DNA of 17,397 nt from Woeseia sp. GTDB taxonomy: Bacteria > Pseudomonadota > Gammaproteobacteria > Steroidobacterales > Woeseiaceae. The stretch is taken from NCBI GenBank assembly GCA_018701055.1, contig JABIUH010000373.1:1-17397 (forward strand). Reading direction: 5' to 3'. Numbering within the stretch: the first letter of the stretch is position 1; every line of letters starts with the position of its first letter. Positions 5,527 to 13,759 of the stretch are shown here, one piece after another. The position numbers were made by a program, and so were the translations under genes. Below the pieces are notes generated by a model that saw nothing but the letters and a program-made list of their open reading frames with translations, did no database searches and was not told the DNA's origin.

Positions 5527-7269
5527 TCAGAGATTATTCACAACAATCTTGCCGCCAACAATCGTCATCAATGCTTGTCCTTCCATCAATCGGTGAGGAT
5601 CGGATTGACCGACGTTAAAAACGTCTATCGACAGGACGGTGATGTCTGCAATCTTCCCTACCGCTAGCGTTCCGGTGATAGCCGATCGCTGCGAAGCTTC
5701 GGCTGGCCAGCTTGTCCATGCACGCACGGCTTCTTCAATACTGACTGCCTCATTGATATACCAACCTTCCGCAGGTTGGCCCGTACGGTCACTGCGCGTT
5801 ACGGCACAGTGTAAGCCGTAGAAGATATTGAAGTCGGTACCACTCAGGTCCGAGTTGAAAATCAATCGAGCCCCGTTCCGGCGTAGCGTGCGCCACGCGT
5901 AACCGCCTTTGATGCGCTCCGGTCCTACTCGATCTTCCGCCCACGGGCTGTCTTCCACCGCATGACAAGGCTCCATTGAAGCGACGATGTTGAGTTGACC
6001 GAAACGTGCGAAGTCCTCCGGGTGCACAATCTGTGCGTGCTCAATACGATGCAGTAGTGCGGTCGAGTTGGGATTGTCGGCGGCCACTCTTTCATAAAAG
6101 TCTAGGACTTCGCGGTTGCCTGCATCCCCGATGGCATGCACGCCGATTTGAAATCCCGCTCCGATCGCTGCTGTTACGACATCTTCCGGAAACCCGTACT
6201 CGCTGCCGGAGATGCCACTATGGCCAGGCATATCCGCATACTCTTCGATAAGCTTTGCACCGCGCGATCCAAGTGATGCATCGTAATAGGCCTTCACGCC
6301 TCGTACCTGAAACATTTCAGCCGGGTCGCGCGTGGGTCCGCGCTCGATCCAGGTTTGCATGAGATCGATATTTTCAGGTCGTGCGGCAAGCATAGCCTCC
6401 ACTCGAATCGGCAGACTTCCTTCGTTGGCGAGGGCCGCGTAGGCGGGATAATAGTCAGCGTAAACACCCGCGTGATGCCCACTTACATAACCGGCCGCAG
6501 CGATTTCATTTAAACCCGCCAGGACGATACGTTTCTTTTGTTCCAGTGTTGCAGCCGGCATTGCGTCCGTAATCAACGTTTGTGCTCGATTAAGAAATAC
6601 GCCCGTGGGTTCACCATTGTCATGCGTGACGATGTCACCGCCGGATGGTCCTGCGAAATCGCTGTTAATGCCGGCGATCTTCAGAACGTTTTGATTGACC
6701 AATGTGCCGAAACCTCTGCGTCCCTTTAGTACAACAGGGTGATCGGGCGATATGGCATCGATCGCATCTTTCGTCGGTAACGCATCGGCCCACTCACCTT
6801 CATCCCAGCCGGCACCGACAACCCATTCTCCCGCTGGAGTCGTCTCAATTCGAGCGGCAACGCGGGCTGCCATCTCATCCATTGTGGTTACACCATCAAG
6901 GTCGATGCGTTCTGCAATTTCTCCGAGTTCCGGATAATGCCCATGACTTTCAACGAAGCCAGGTAACAGGGTTGCGCCATTCAGATCGATGACCTCGGTC
7001 GACTCAGCAGCTAATGACACCAAGTCTGAATCGGACCCGATCGCAACAATAAGACCGTCTCTGATCGCGATTGCTGACGCATCGGGTGTCCAGGTGCCGT
7101 CTATAAAAGGCGCATCCGGTGCGGGCATTCCTTGTGTATCAGGATCGGACCAGTTGAGTGAATAGACTCGAGCGTTGGTCAGAATTAAATTTGCGCCGTC
7201 GACGGTGGCGGGTTTCTGACACGAGGTTAGCAGCGCCGCTGCAATTGTTAACACAAGACTTCTTTTCAT
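5527..7269 (-). CDS. Amidohydro_3 family lipoprotein hydrolase (YtcJ-like)
   Basis: A 580-aa metal-dependent amidohydrolase with a lipoprotein signal (MKRSLVLTIAAALLTSC, lipobox LTSC, Cys17), so it is probably anchored in the cell envelope. The domain has the N-terminal beta-sandwich (LILTNARVYSL, DGLIVAIG, EVIDLNGATLLPGFVESHGHYPELG) with the metal pair His109/His111, then GVHAIGDAGNREV, RIEHAQIVH and FNSDLSGTDFN carrying the remaining expected His and Asp ligands, and a C-terminal GTLAVGKIADITVLSIDVF. Relatives hydrolyse amides, carbamates or formamides, and substrate cannot be predicted. An insertion of about 20 residues (WSDPDTQGMPAPDAPFIDGT, near 40-59) interrupts the usual first strands. 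The start is ATG at 7269 because GGAG lies 5 nt upstream and the signal peptide begins there; the frame extends 18 codons further upstream. It is divergent from the sulfatase gene. Confidence 0.9.
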   Translation of the reverse strand: MKRSLVLTIAAALLTSCQKPATVDGANLILTNARVYSLNWSDPDTQGMPAPDAPFIDGTWTPDASAIAIRDGLIVAIGSDSDLVSLAAESTEVIDLNGATLLPGFVESHGHYPELGEIAERIDLDGVTTMDEMAARVAARIETTPAGEWVVGAGWDEGEWADALPTKDAIDAISPDHPVVLKGRRGFGTLVNQNVLKIAGINSDFAGPSGGDIVTHDNGEPTGVFLNRAQTLITDAMPAATLEQKKRIVLAGLNEIAAAGYVSGHHAGVYADYYPAYAALANEGSLPIRVEAMLAARPENIDLMQTWIERGPTRDPAEMFQVRGVKAYYDASLGSRGAKLIEEYADMPGHSGISGSEYGFPEDVVTAAIGAGFQIGVHAIGDAGNREVLDFYERVAADNPNSTALLHRIEHAQIVHPEDFARFGQLNIVASMEPCHAVEDSPWAEDRVGPERIKGGYAWRTLRRNGARLIFNSDLSGTDFNIFYGLHCAVTRSDRTGQPAEGWYINEAVSIEEAVRAWTSWPAEASQRSAITGTLAVGKIADITVLSIDVFNVGQSDPHRLMEGQALMTIVGGKIVVNNL

Positions 7270-7353
7270 TGGTACTCCGCCCGGAAAATATCGGACAATT
7301 AGGACAAGGATTATTGCCATCATACGGTAAGGGCGTAGCCAACTAAATCAGAA

Positions 7354-7367
7354 GTCCAAAATTGGAC
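7354..7367. promoter_or_regulatory. Palindrome in the shared amidohydrolase/sulfatase control region
   Basis: GTCCAA/TTGGAC arms with a central AA form a 6-bp inverted repeat within the 138-bp region separating two divergent genes, 41 bp before the sulfatase ATG. A short direct repeat GGACAATTA/GGACAA lies closer to the amidohydrolase start at about 7293-7307. A -10-like TACAAT at 7396-7401 sits only 6 nt before the sulfatase ATG, which would give a nearly leaderless message. All are visual matches; the operator role is inferred. Confidence 0.3.
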
Positions 7368-7407
7368 GAAACACTTTTTTGATGTCGAATTGACATACAA
7401 TTCAGCC

Positions 7408-9063
7408 ATGAAATACGGAAATAGCACACTTGGTTTTATTGTTCTGTTGATGTTTTGCGGCTGTACGCTCGAAGAGCCGCCGTTGCAGCCCAACATCGTC
7501 CTCATCCTGGCGGATGATCTTGGTTATTCCGATATAGGCGTATTTGGCAGCGAAATTCGGACGCCCAATATTGACGCGTTAGCGGCCGATGGCCTGCAAC
7601 TGACCAATTTTCATACCGCACCGACCTGCGGGCCCACGCGGGCAATGTTAATGAGTGGCATTGATCCGCACCCGGTCGGGATGGCCGCCAATGCTGCTGC
7701 TATTACAAGGGTGAAAGCATTGCAAGGACGGCGGGGATACGACGGCCGCCTCAATAAGCAGGCGGTTACCGTTGCGACTTTGCTGAAAGATGCAGGCTAC
7801 CAAACGTATATGACCGGCAAATGGGACCTGGGAAGAGTTCCGGGGTTCTTTCCCGCGGATAGGGGTTTTGAAAAATCATTCGCGCTCTCTGTTGGCGGCG
7901 GAAGTCATTTCTCAAATGCATTCGGCATTTTGTCAATCGATCCCAAAGCGCAATACGTTGAAAATGCGGAAGTCGTCGAGTTGCTACCGGATGATTTTTA
8001 TTCATCAAAGACTTACACAGAACGTGCGATAGAATTCATTGAAGATGGCGATCCCGACAAGCCATTTTTCGCCTACGTCGCCTATACAGCACCGCACTGG
8101 CCGCTACAGGTTCCTGACGATTGGATCGACAAATATGCGGGTCGTTACGATGCCGGTTGGCAGTCGTTAAAGACTGAACGCATAGCACGACAGCAAGCGC
8201 TGGGTTTGTTTGATGATCCTCCCGATGGCGCGCCACTGGCGGGTGTTGCCGAGTGGGATACGCTTCCGCAGGACGAACAAGCGATTCGCGCGAAAGAAAT
8301 GGAAATCTACGCGGCGATGGTTGAATACATGGATTGGCAAATAGGGCTGTTGGTTGACCGTGTAGACGCGCTGCCCGGTGATCGGCCGACGTTAATTATG
8401 TTCATGTCAGACAACGGCCCGGAAGGCAACGCCATTGATCGCATTGGTAAGAATGGCGAGTGGGTCGCGGCGACCTTTAACAACGACGTTGACAACATGG
8501 GCAAGCGAGACTCTTATTTGTGGACGGGACCGGGGTGGGCACAAGCAAGCGCAGCCCCTATGAATCTCTATAAATCATTTGTTGCTGAAGGTGGCATACG
8601 CTCACCTGCGATTGTGCGTTACTCCGGTGATCAATCGGACGCTCGTGTTTCCAACGCGATGTTGGTCGCGACAGATATTCCGGCAACCATTCTGGATGCC
8701 GCCGGCGTTTCTCATCCAGGAGCAACGTACAAGGGACGCGATATTTTGCCGATCGATGGTCGCTCCGCCATGCCGATTATCACCGGGACTGCACCGACCA
8801 TCCATGACGGCCGGCCATTGGGTTGGGAGCTCTATGGGAATCGTGCCCTGGTCCGCGATCAATGGAAGGCCATGCTCATATGGCCACCGCGGGGCGACGG
8901 CCAGTGGCGTCTTTATGACATCCAGGCTGACCCGTATGAGGTCAACGATCGGTCAATTGAGCACCCCGAGTTACTCGATGAGTTGGTGAGCGAATGGCAC
9001 GAATACGCTGACGACAAAGGCATTTACCTGTTCGAGAAGGACAATGGCTACGGTCGATTCTAG
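7408..9063 (+). CDS. Arylsulfatase-family lipoprotein with altered active-site motif
   Basis: A 551-aa sulfatase of the Pseudomonas AtsA type, exported as a lipoprotein (FIVLLMFCGC, Cys19). Family features: NIVLILADDLGYSD with metal ligands Asp36/Asp37, the formylglycine motif CGPTRAMLMSG (Cys74, CxPxR), TAPHWPLQ (His230), FMSDNGPEGN (Asp335/Asn336) and NLYKSFVAEGGIRSP (Lys389). The usual GKWHLG reads GKWDLG here (Lys138-Trp139-Asp140), replacing a near-invariant His that contacts the formylglycine. One base (CAC to GAC) would explain it, so activity may be changed or lost. Cys74 would need a formylglycine-generating enzyme, which is not in the window. The ATG at 7408 is preferred over the TTG at 7390 because it starts the signal peptide; no clear ribosome binding site is seen. 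It probably acts on sulfate esters outside the cytoplasm; substrate unknown. Confidence 0.92.
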   Translation: MKYGNSTLGFIVLLMFCGCTLEEPPLQPNIVLILADDLGYSDIGVFGSEIRTPNIDALAADGLQLTNFHTAPTCGPTRAMLMSGIDPHPVGMAANAAAITRVKALQGRRGYDGRLNKQAVTVATLLKDAGYQTYMTGKWDLGRVPGFFPADRGFEKSFALSVGGGSHFSNAFGILSIDPKAQYVENAEVVELLPDDFYSSKTYTERAIEFIEDGDPDKPFFAYVAYTAPHWPLQVPDDWIDKYAGRYDAGWQSLKTERIARQQALGLFDDPPDGAPLAGVAEWDTLPQDEQAIRAKEMEIYAAMVEYMDWQIGLLVDRVDALPGDRPTLIMFMSDNGPEGNAIDRIGKNGEWVAATFNNDVDNMGKRDSYLWTGPGWAQASAAPMNLYKSFVAEGGIRSPAIVRYSGDQSDARVSNAMLVATDIPATILDAAGVSHPGATYKGRDILPIDGRSAMPIITGTAPTIHDGRPLGWELYGNRALVRDQWKAMLIWPPRGDGQWRLYDIQADPYEVNDRSIEHPELLDELVSEWHEYADDKGIYLFEKDNGYGRF

Positions 9064-9179
9064 TCGTTGTTCGCTGTCGCGGCGGGCGCGCCAATAAGAC
9101 TTATGTCAGCGGAGTGTCATTGATGTCCGTTGAGGACTAAAATGCTTTGGTCCAAATCTGCGAAAGAAGTGATATCCGT

Positions 9180-10409
9180 ATGTTCAAGAATATTTGCGAT
9201 CATGTAGACGATCCAATCGAGGCGATGTTTAAGCGCCTCAGCGAAGATGCACATCCCGATAAGATTGACCTGGGTATTGGCGTTTTCCGTGATGACGCTG
9301 GAAACGTGCCGGTGATGCGAGCCGTACGCCAGGCCGAGCAGCAACTTTTTGATCAGAATCAACCGAAGTCGTATCTATCGCCGCTGGGCAATGCCGATTA
9401 TTGCGCCGATCTTGAGGTCCTAGCGCTCGGTGCCGATCATCCGGTCGTCAAACAGGGGCGCATCGTATCTGCACAAACGCCTGGTGCGGGCAGCGCGCTG
9501 CGTGCGGGCGCAGAATTTGTACAAAAACTGTCTCCCGGGTCTGTGGTCTGGGTTTCCACACCAGTGTGGGGGCACCAGGTTGAATTTTTCGAAAAAGCGG
9601 GCCTCAAAATTCGCAGTTATCGGTACTATGACAAACTCAATTGTAGTTCCGATTTTGCAGGCATGGTCGAAGATCTGCAGCAGATGCAAGCCAATGATCT
9701 GTTGTTGCTTCACGGTTGCTGTCACAACCCGACGGGGCACGACCTTGATCTTGATCAATGGAATGAAATTGCAGACTTGGTGATTGAGAAAGGGGTCATT
9801 CCCTTTGTTGACGTCGCCTATCAGGGTTTCGGCGCAGGAATCGAGGCGGACGTTGCAGGTCTGAAGTTATTCGCCAATCGTGTGCCGCAGATGTTGCTGA
9901 CTGTTTCTTCATCGAAATCTTTCGGCATATATAGGGAGCGAGCAGGATTGTTGTCGGTTATTTTGCCTGCCGATGCAAAAGATATTGGCAGCGTGCGCCG
10001 TAGCTTGCGCGACACCGTGAGGCAGCTTTATTTCATGGCGCCCAATCACGGCGCAGCCATCGTTCATGAAATCATGTCGACGCCAGAACTCACCACACTT
10101 TGGCGCGATGAGCTCGATGCAACGCGTGCGCACATAATAAAAATGCGCAGTAAACTACGCAAGACCATTGAAGCGGCCAATCCTGACTTCGACGCTTCAT
10201 TCCTGGAAAGTCAAAATGGTATGTTTTCCTGTCTGCCGATTAGTGATGAAGAGCAATTACTAATGGAGCGCGAGTTCCACATCTACATGTTGCCGAATGC
10301 GCGGGTGAACGTCGCTGCTATGAATGATGCGCAATCAAAAACGCTTGCTGACGCCTTCGCTTACATTCGCGCTCAACGGTTGGCGGAGACCCAACAGGCT
10401 TCGGCCTAA
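9180..10409 (+). CDS. AspC/TyrB-family aromatic/aspartate aminotransferase
   Basis: Cytoplasmic class I PLP aminotransferase, 409 aa against about 397 for the family. Motifs in order: IDLGIGVFRDDAGNVPVM (29-46), YLSPLGN, HGCCHNPTGHDLD with Asn183, VDVAYQGFGAG with Asp211 and Tyr214, SSSKSFGIYRERAG with the PLP-binding Lys246 and phosphate-contact Arg252, and NARVNVAAM near the C-terminus with the substrate-carboxylate Arg. The loop usually written (T/S)WxNH is VWGHQ here (129-133), so the Asn-His pair is displaced. Start ATG at 9180 aligns the N-terminus with the family; the frame extends 11 codons upstream to a TTG. Aromatic amino acids or aspartate with 2-oxoglutarate are the likely substrates. 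It is followed after 29 nt by the rhomboid gene, possibly as one transcript. Confidence 0.9.
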   Translation: MFKNICDHVDDPIEAMFKRLSEDAHPDKIDLGIGVFRDDAGNVPVMRAVRQAEQQLFDQNQPKSYLSPLGNADYCADLEVLALGADHPVVKQGRIVSAQTPGAGSALRAGAEFVQKLSPGSVVWVSTPVWGHQVEFFEKAGLKIRSYRYYDKLNCSSDFAGMVEDLQQMQANDLLLLHGCCHNPTGHDLDLDQWNEIADLVIEKGVIPFVDVAYQGFGAGIEADVAGLKLFANRVPQMLLTVSSSKSFGIYRERAGLLSVILPADAKDIGSVRRSLRDTVRQLYFMAPNHGAAIVHEIMSTPELTTLWRDELDATRAHIIKMRSKLRKTIEAANPDFDASFLESQNGMFSCLPISDEEQLLMEREFHIYMLPNARVNVAAMNDAQSKTLADAFAYIRAQRLAETQQASA

Positions 10410-10438
10410 GTGCATTTGCTGCATCGGTATGAGCGACG

Positions 10439-11200
10439 ATGTTTCCGATCAGAGACGATAATCCGCAGATCCTAACCCCGTATGCGACAGTCGGAATCGT
10501 ATTGCTCAACGTCTTTGCATGGATATTTGTGCAAGGTTTGGGCAATGAGCCGGGGCTGTCAGCGTCCGTCTGTAATTTTGGGCTGATTCCCGGAGAGCTA
10601 CTGCAACAGGTTGCGACGACTCGCAGCATCTGTGTCATTGGAGACCCTACGTGGTACACGACCGTTACCTCGATGTTTATGCACGGTGGCTGGATGCATA
10701 TTCTGGGCAATATGTGGTTTCTATGGATCTTTGGCAATAATGTCGAAGACGCGATGGGATCATGGCGTTTCGTCTGTTTCTACTTGTTATGCGGCTTAGC
10801 AGCCGCTGCGGCACAAGTCGCTGCAGACCCGGCCTCCAATATTCCGGTGGTCGGTGCGTCCGGCGCAATCGGCGGAGTCATGGGTGCCTACATTCTTTTG
10901 TATCCTCGTGTTCGCGTTCACATGCTATTTATACTGGTCGTATACGTCACTACGTTTGCAGTACCCGCTTGGCTGATGTTGGGCTACTGGCTGCTTTTGC
11001 AAATTGTTAGTGGTATTGCCACGTTCGGAGCAGAGGGTGGTGGTGTCGCGTTTTGGGCGCACATTGGTGGTTTCGTGGGTGGCTCGATTTTGATTTATTT
11101 GTTTCGTGATAATGCGTTATTGGCCAAACATCCTTACCATGGATGGGCGCTTTCACACCCGGCCACACAGAGTTGGCGACGAATTCGTCGCAGGAAATAG
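10439..11200 (+). CDS. Rhomboid-family intramembrane serine protease
   Basis: A 253-aa polytopic membrane protein with the rhomboid core. HGGWMHILGNMWFLWIFGNNVED (82-104) gives the conserved His82, His87 and Asn91; GASGAIGGVMGAY carries the nucleophile Ser141, and AHIGGFVGG carries the dyad His208. It is expected to cleave transmembrane helices near the outer face of the inner membrane; substrates are unknown. An extra luminal loop with two Cys (SVCNFGLIPGELL... SICVIGDP, Cys45 and Cys65) lies between the first two membrane segments and could form a disulfide. A basic tail (SWRRIRRRK) ends the protein. The start is ATG at 10439, with a poor ribosome binding site. The stop lies 3 nt before the modA ATG, so it shares a transcript with the molybdate genes. 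Confidence 0.92.
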   Translation: MFPIRDDNPQILTPYATVGIVLLNVFAWIFVQGLGNEPGLSASVCNFGLIPGELLQQVATTRSICVIGDPTWYTTVTSMFMHGGWMHILGNMWFLWIFGNNVEDAMGSWRFVCFYLLCGLAAAAAQVAADPASNIPVVGASGAIGGVMGAYILLYPRVRVHMLFILVVYVTTFAVPAWLMLGYWLLLQIVSGIATFGAEGGGVAFWAHIGGFVGGSILIYLFRDNALLAKHPYHGWALSHPATQSWRRIRRRK

Positions 11201-11203
11201 GTG

Positions 11204-11959
11204 ATGACGAAGCTAACTTCCAGGTTGTGCTGCCTGCTGTGTGTATTGTCGCAAAACGTAAATGCCGAAGAGGCGCTAATTGCTGTGGCGACGAACTTTT
11301 TCAATTCGGCAAAGCAAATCGAATCCAGTTTCGAGCGTTCGACCCAGCACCAGGTTACGTTGGTCAGTGGCTCGACCGGCAAACTCTATGCGCAGATTCG
11401 TCATGGCGCTCCGTTCGATGCGTTTTTGGCAGCCGATCAGGAGCGCCCACGCTTGCTTGAAGGTTCACCATTCGGTGTCCGAAACAGTCGTTTCACGTTC
11501 GCAATTGGGCAATTGGCACTTGCCAGTGCGAGTCCAGAGGTTATTAAAGCCGATGCGCAAGAGAGTTTGCGGCAGCGACCCAACGGTCCATTCGCAATAG
11601 CGAACCCAGCGCTGGCGCCCTATGGGGATGCAAGTCGAAAAGCCCTGCAATCGCTACAGCAGTGGTCAGCACTGGAGGGTGATATTGTGCTGGGCGAGAG
11701 CGTCGGGCAAACCTTTGCAATGGTAGCGACGGGCAATGTTCAACTCGGTATTGTGGCATTGTCACAGGCGATGAACCCCGGGCATTCGAACGCTGTGAGC
11801 TATGTAAGGATTTCTACGCTGTTACACGAATCTATTCGGCAGGATGCTGTGTTGCTGTCGCACGGCAAGGACAATCTAGCGGCGCGCGAGTTTCTGAAAT
11901 TCCTGCGTGTGGAAGTGACTCAGGCGTTCTTGCTCGATAGCGGTTACGGAGTCGAATAG
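11204..11959 (+). CDS. modA: Molybdate ABC transporter periplasmic binding protein
   Basis: A 251-aa periplasmic protein that captures molybdate (and probably tungstate) for ModBC. A Sec signal peptide (MTKLTSRLCCLLCVLSQNVNA, likely cleaved before EEALIAVATNF) is followed by ModA landmarks: ATNFFNSAKQIESSFERST, VSGSTGKLYAQIRHGAPFDAFLAADQERP (ligand Ser and the 'GAPFD(V/A)F(L)SAD' motif), FAIANPALAPYGDASRKAL, GESVGQTFAMVATGNVQLGIVALSQ. The stop is 3 nt before modB. ATG at 11204 is preferred; a GTG directly in front at 11201 would add one residue. AGGAAA at 11191-11196 serves as ribosome binding site. There is no gap upstream for a dedicated promoter, and I saw no ModE-type palindrome. Confidence 0.95.
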   Translation: MTKLTSRLCCLLCVLSQNVNAEEALIAVATNFFNSAKQIESSFERSTQHQVTLVSGSTGKLYAQIRHGAPFDAFLAADQERPRLLEGSPFGVRNSRFTFAIGQLALASASPEVIKADAQESLRQRPNGPFAIANPALAPYGDASRKALQSLQQWSALEGDIVLGESVGQTFAMVATGNVQLGIVALSQAMNPGHSNAVSYVRISTLLHESIRQDAVLLSHGKDNLAAREFLKFLRVEVTQAFLLDSGYGVE

Positions 11960-11962
11960 CCG

Positions 11963-12634
11963 ATGCCTGATCTGGCTCCATTGTGGTTGTCGCTGGCGCT
12001 TGCCGGTGTCACCACGGTCGTGTTGCTGATTCTAGGTACACCGTTGGCATGGTGGTTGGCGCATACCTCGTCGCGAATACGACCCGTAATCGAGGCAGTC
12101 ACGGCATTGCCCCTCGTATTGCCACCGACCGTCCTGGGCTTTTATTTCCTCATTATTCTTGGGCCGGGCACAACAATCGGCAATTTTTGGGTGCAAGTGA
12201 CCGGTGATGCCCTGACATTTTCATTCAGTGGCTTGGTTGTTGCCTCGGTAGTCTATTCCTTGCCGTTCATGGTGCAGCCGCTTCAAAGTGCGTTTGAGTC
12301 GATGGGTCGGGCACCGTTGGAGGCGGCTGCGACATTGCGCGCGAGCCCTCTGGATGCCTTCTTCTCAGTCGCGGTTCCATTGTCGCGCCATGGATTCGTG
12401 ACGGCTGCTGTACTCACATTTGCGCATACGATTGGCGAGTTTGGCGTCGTGCTAATGGTCGGCGGAAATATTCCTGGTAAGACGCGCGTTATTTCGATCG
12501 CAATTTACGAACATGTTGAAACGTTGAACTATGCGGCCGCACATTGGCTATCGGCCGTATTGCTCGTATTCGCATTTACTGTTTTGTTTCTGGTATACGC
12601 ACTAAAACGCAGGCTCGCCATCCGTGTCGGCTAG
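11963..12634 (+). CDS. modB: Molybdate ABC transporter permease
   Basis: A 223-aa inner-membrane permease forming the molybdate channel as a homodimer with two ModC. It has about five hydrophobic segments, starting with LWLSLALAGVTTVVLLILGTPLAWWLA, and the cytoplasmic EAA loop that docks ModC (EAAATLRASPLDAFFSVAVPL, near 121-141). Typical ModB sequences LPLVLPPTVLGFYFL, TFAHTIGEFGVVLMVGGNIPGKTRV and IAIYEHVE are all present. Length is normal for the family. The 3' end overlaps modC by 11 nt. GGAG at 11946-11949 is rather far (13 nt) from the ATG, so reinitiation after modA is likely. Confidence 0.95.
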   Translation: MPDLAPLWLSLALAGVTTVVLLILGTPLAWWLAHTSSRIRPVIEAVTALPLVLPPTVLGFYFLIILGPGTTIGNFWVQVTGDALTFSFSGLVVASVVYSLPFMVQPLQSAFESMGRAPLEAAATLRASPLDAFFSVAVPLSRHGFVTAAVLTFAHTIGEFGVVLMVGGNIPGKTRVISIAIYEHVETLNYAAAHWLSAVLLVFAFTVLFLVYALKRRLAIRVG

Positions 12635-13727
12635 CAACGGTAAAAAGCTCACCATTCGAAGTCGCATCGACTATGCGGATTTTAGTCTGGATATCGATAA
12701 CGAATTGCAGCTAAAGGGCGTTACAGGTTTGTTCGGCCCCAGTGGCGGTGGCAAGAGTACTTTGCTGCGCGTTATTGCCGGGCTAAATCAGAATGCAGGC
12801 GGGCAGGTTTCGTTCGCAGAAACCGATTGGCAGAAAGAATCACTTTTCGTTCCGGCGCATAAGCGCCAGGTTGGTTATGTGTTTCAGGATGCACGCTTGT
12901 TTGAGCACTTGAGCGTCGCTGGAAATTTGCGCTTCGCGCTTGATCGAAGCGGCCCAGGCGAGAAGAATAATTCCTTCGACGACGTCGTCGACGCGCTCGA
13001 CCTTCATTCGCTTTTGAATCGAGGTGTCGCCAAATTATCCGGCGGTGAGCGACAGCGAGTGGCAATCGCCAGGACAATGTTGTCGCAGCCAGAACTACTT
13101 TTGCTCGATGAGCCGTTGGCGGCACTCGATGCGGACCGCAAACGCGAAATTTACCCAACGATTGCGGCGCTTCCCGATCGCTTTGGCGTGCCGATCATAT
13201 TCGTCAGTCATGCGGTAGACGAGATGGCGCAGTTGACGGAAAGCGTCGTTGTGTTGGAGGCCGGACGCATCGTCGCGGAAGCGAGCACAGAGAAAATACT
13301 TAGTCGCGATAGTTTGCGCGGGTCCATACAAGCTTTTGAGGCGATGTCTGTCCTTGATGTAACCGTGGTTGAGCAGTTGGAGTCATTGCACCTGGTGCGC
13401 GTCGATCATCGCGGACAAAGCCTGGCAATTCCGTCGCACGCCGGTGTGCAAAACGGCGCGGCGCTGCGATTACTCGTTCGAGCGGGAGATGTCGTGCTGG
13501 CGACAGAGAAACCGCAGGGTTTGAGCGTGCGTAATATTTTGAGCGGCACGATCACCTCAATCGATCCGAATCCCAATTCGGCATTTGCGGTGGTTTCCGT
13601 CGATGTTGACGGCGCCGTCATTAATGCACAGATCACCAATCAGGCGGTGCAAGCGTTAAACCTGCAATCGGGTAAGAACGTTTATGTACTACTCAAGGCC
13701 GCGTCGTTCGATCGGCCAGGCGCGTAA
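12624..13727 (+). CDS. modC: Molybdate ABC transporter ATPase with TOBE domain
   Basis: A 367-aa cytoplasmic ATPase that powers molybdate uptake. Walker A GPSGGGKST at 38-46, Q-loop VFQDARLF at 86-93, signature LSGGERQRVAIAR at 138-150, Walker B LLLLDEPLAALD at 158-169 and H-loop His196. Residues about 300-365 form a Mop/TOBE domain (SVRNILSGTITSIDPN... QSGKNVYVLLKAASF), typical of ModC and able to bind oxyanions as a sensor. The start is GTG at 12624 inside the end of modB (11-nt overlap), with no separate ribosome binding site, indicating translational coupling. Length compares with 352 for E. coli ModC. No clear terminator is seen in the 32 bp before the convergent DUF6491-like gene. Confidence 0.95.
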   Translation: MSASNGKKLTIRSRIDYADFSLDIDNELQLKGVTGLFGPSGGGKSTLLRVIAGLNQNAGGQVSFAETDWQKESLFVPAHKRQVGYVFQDARLFEHLSVAGNLRFALDRSGPGEKNNSFDDVVDALDLHSLLNRGVAKLSGGERQRVAIARTMLSQPELLLLDEPLAALDADRKREIYPTIAALPDRFGVPIIFVSHAVDEMAQLTESVVVLEAGRIVAEASTEKILSRDSLRGSIQAFEAMSVLDVTVVEQLESLHLVRVDHRGQSLAIPSHAGVQNGAALRLLVRAGDVVLATEKPQGLSVRNILSGTITSIDPNPNSAFAVVSVDVDGAVINAQITNQAVQALNLQSGKNVYVLLKAASFDRPGA

Positions 13728-13759
13728 GGTCATTGTCGTTTGATTCGACCGCAACCGCA

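Noticed and set aside
5307..5667. Overlapping plus-strand frames after the quinoprotein relic, considered as a frameshifted continuation
   Set aside because: The relic already ends with the family's natural C-terminus, and these frames are Arg/Ser-rich shadows of the opposite-strand amidohydrolase end.
7354..7380. GTCCAAAATTGGAC plus TTTTTT as an intrinsic terminator
   Set aside because: It lies between divergent genes, so nothing needs terminating. The T-run is 7 nt away from the stem and the loop is too small.
8579..8989. 136-codon plus-strand frame inside the sulfatase gene
   Set aside because: It is an out-of-frame shadow of the well-supported sulfatase and has no family resemblance.
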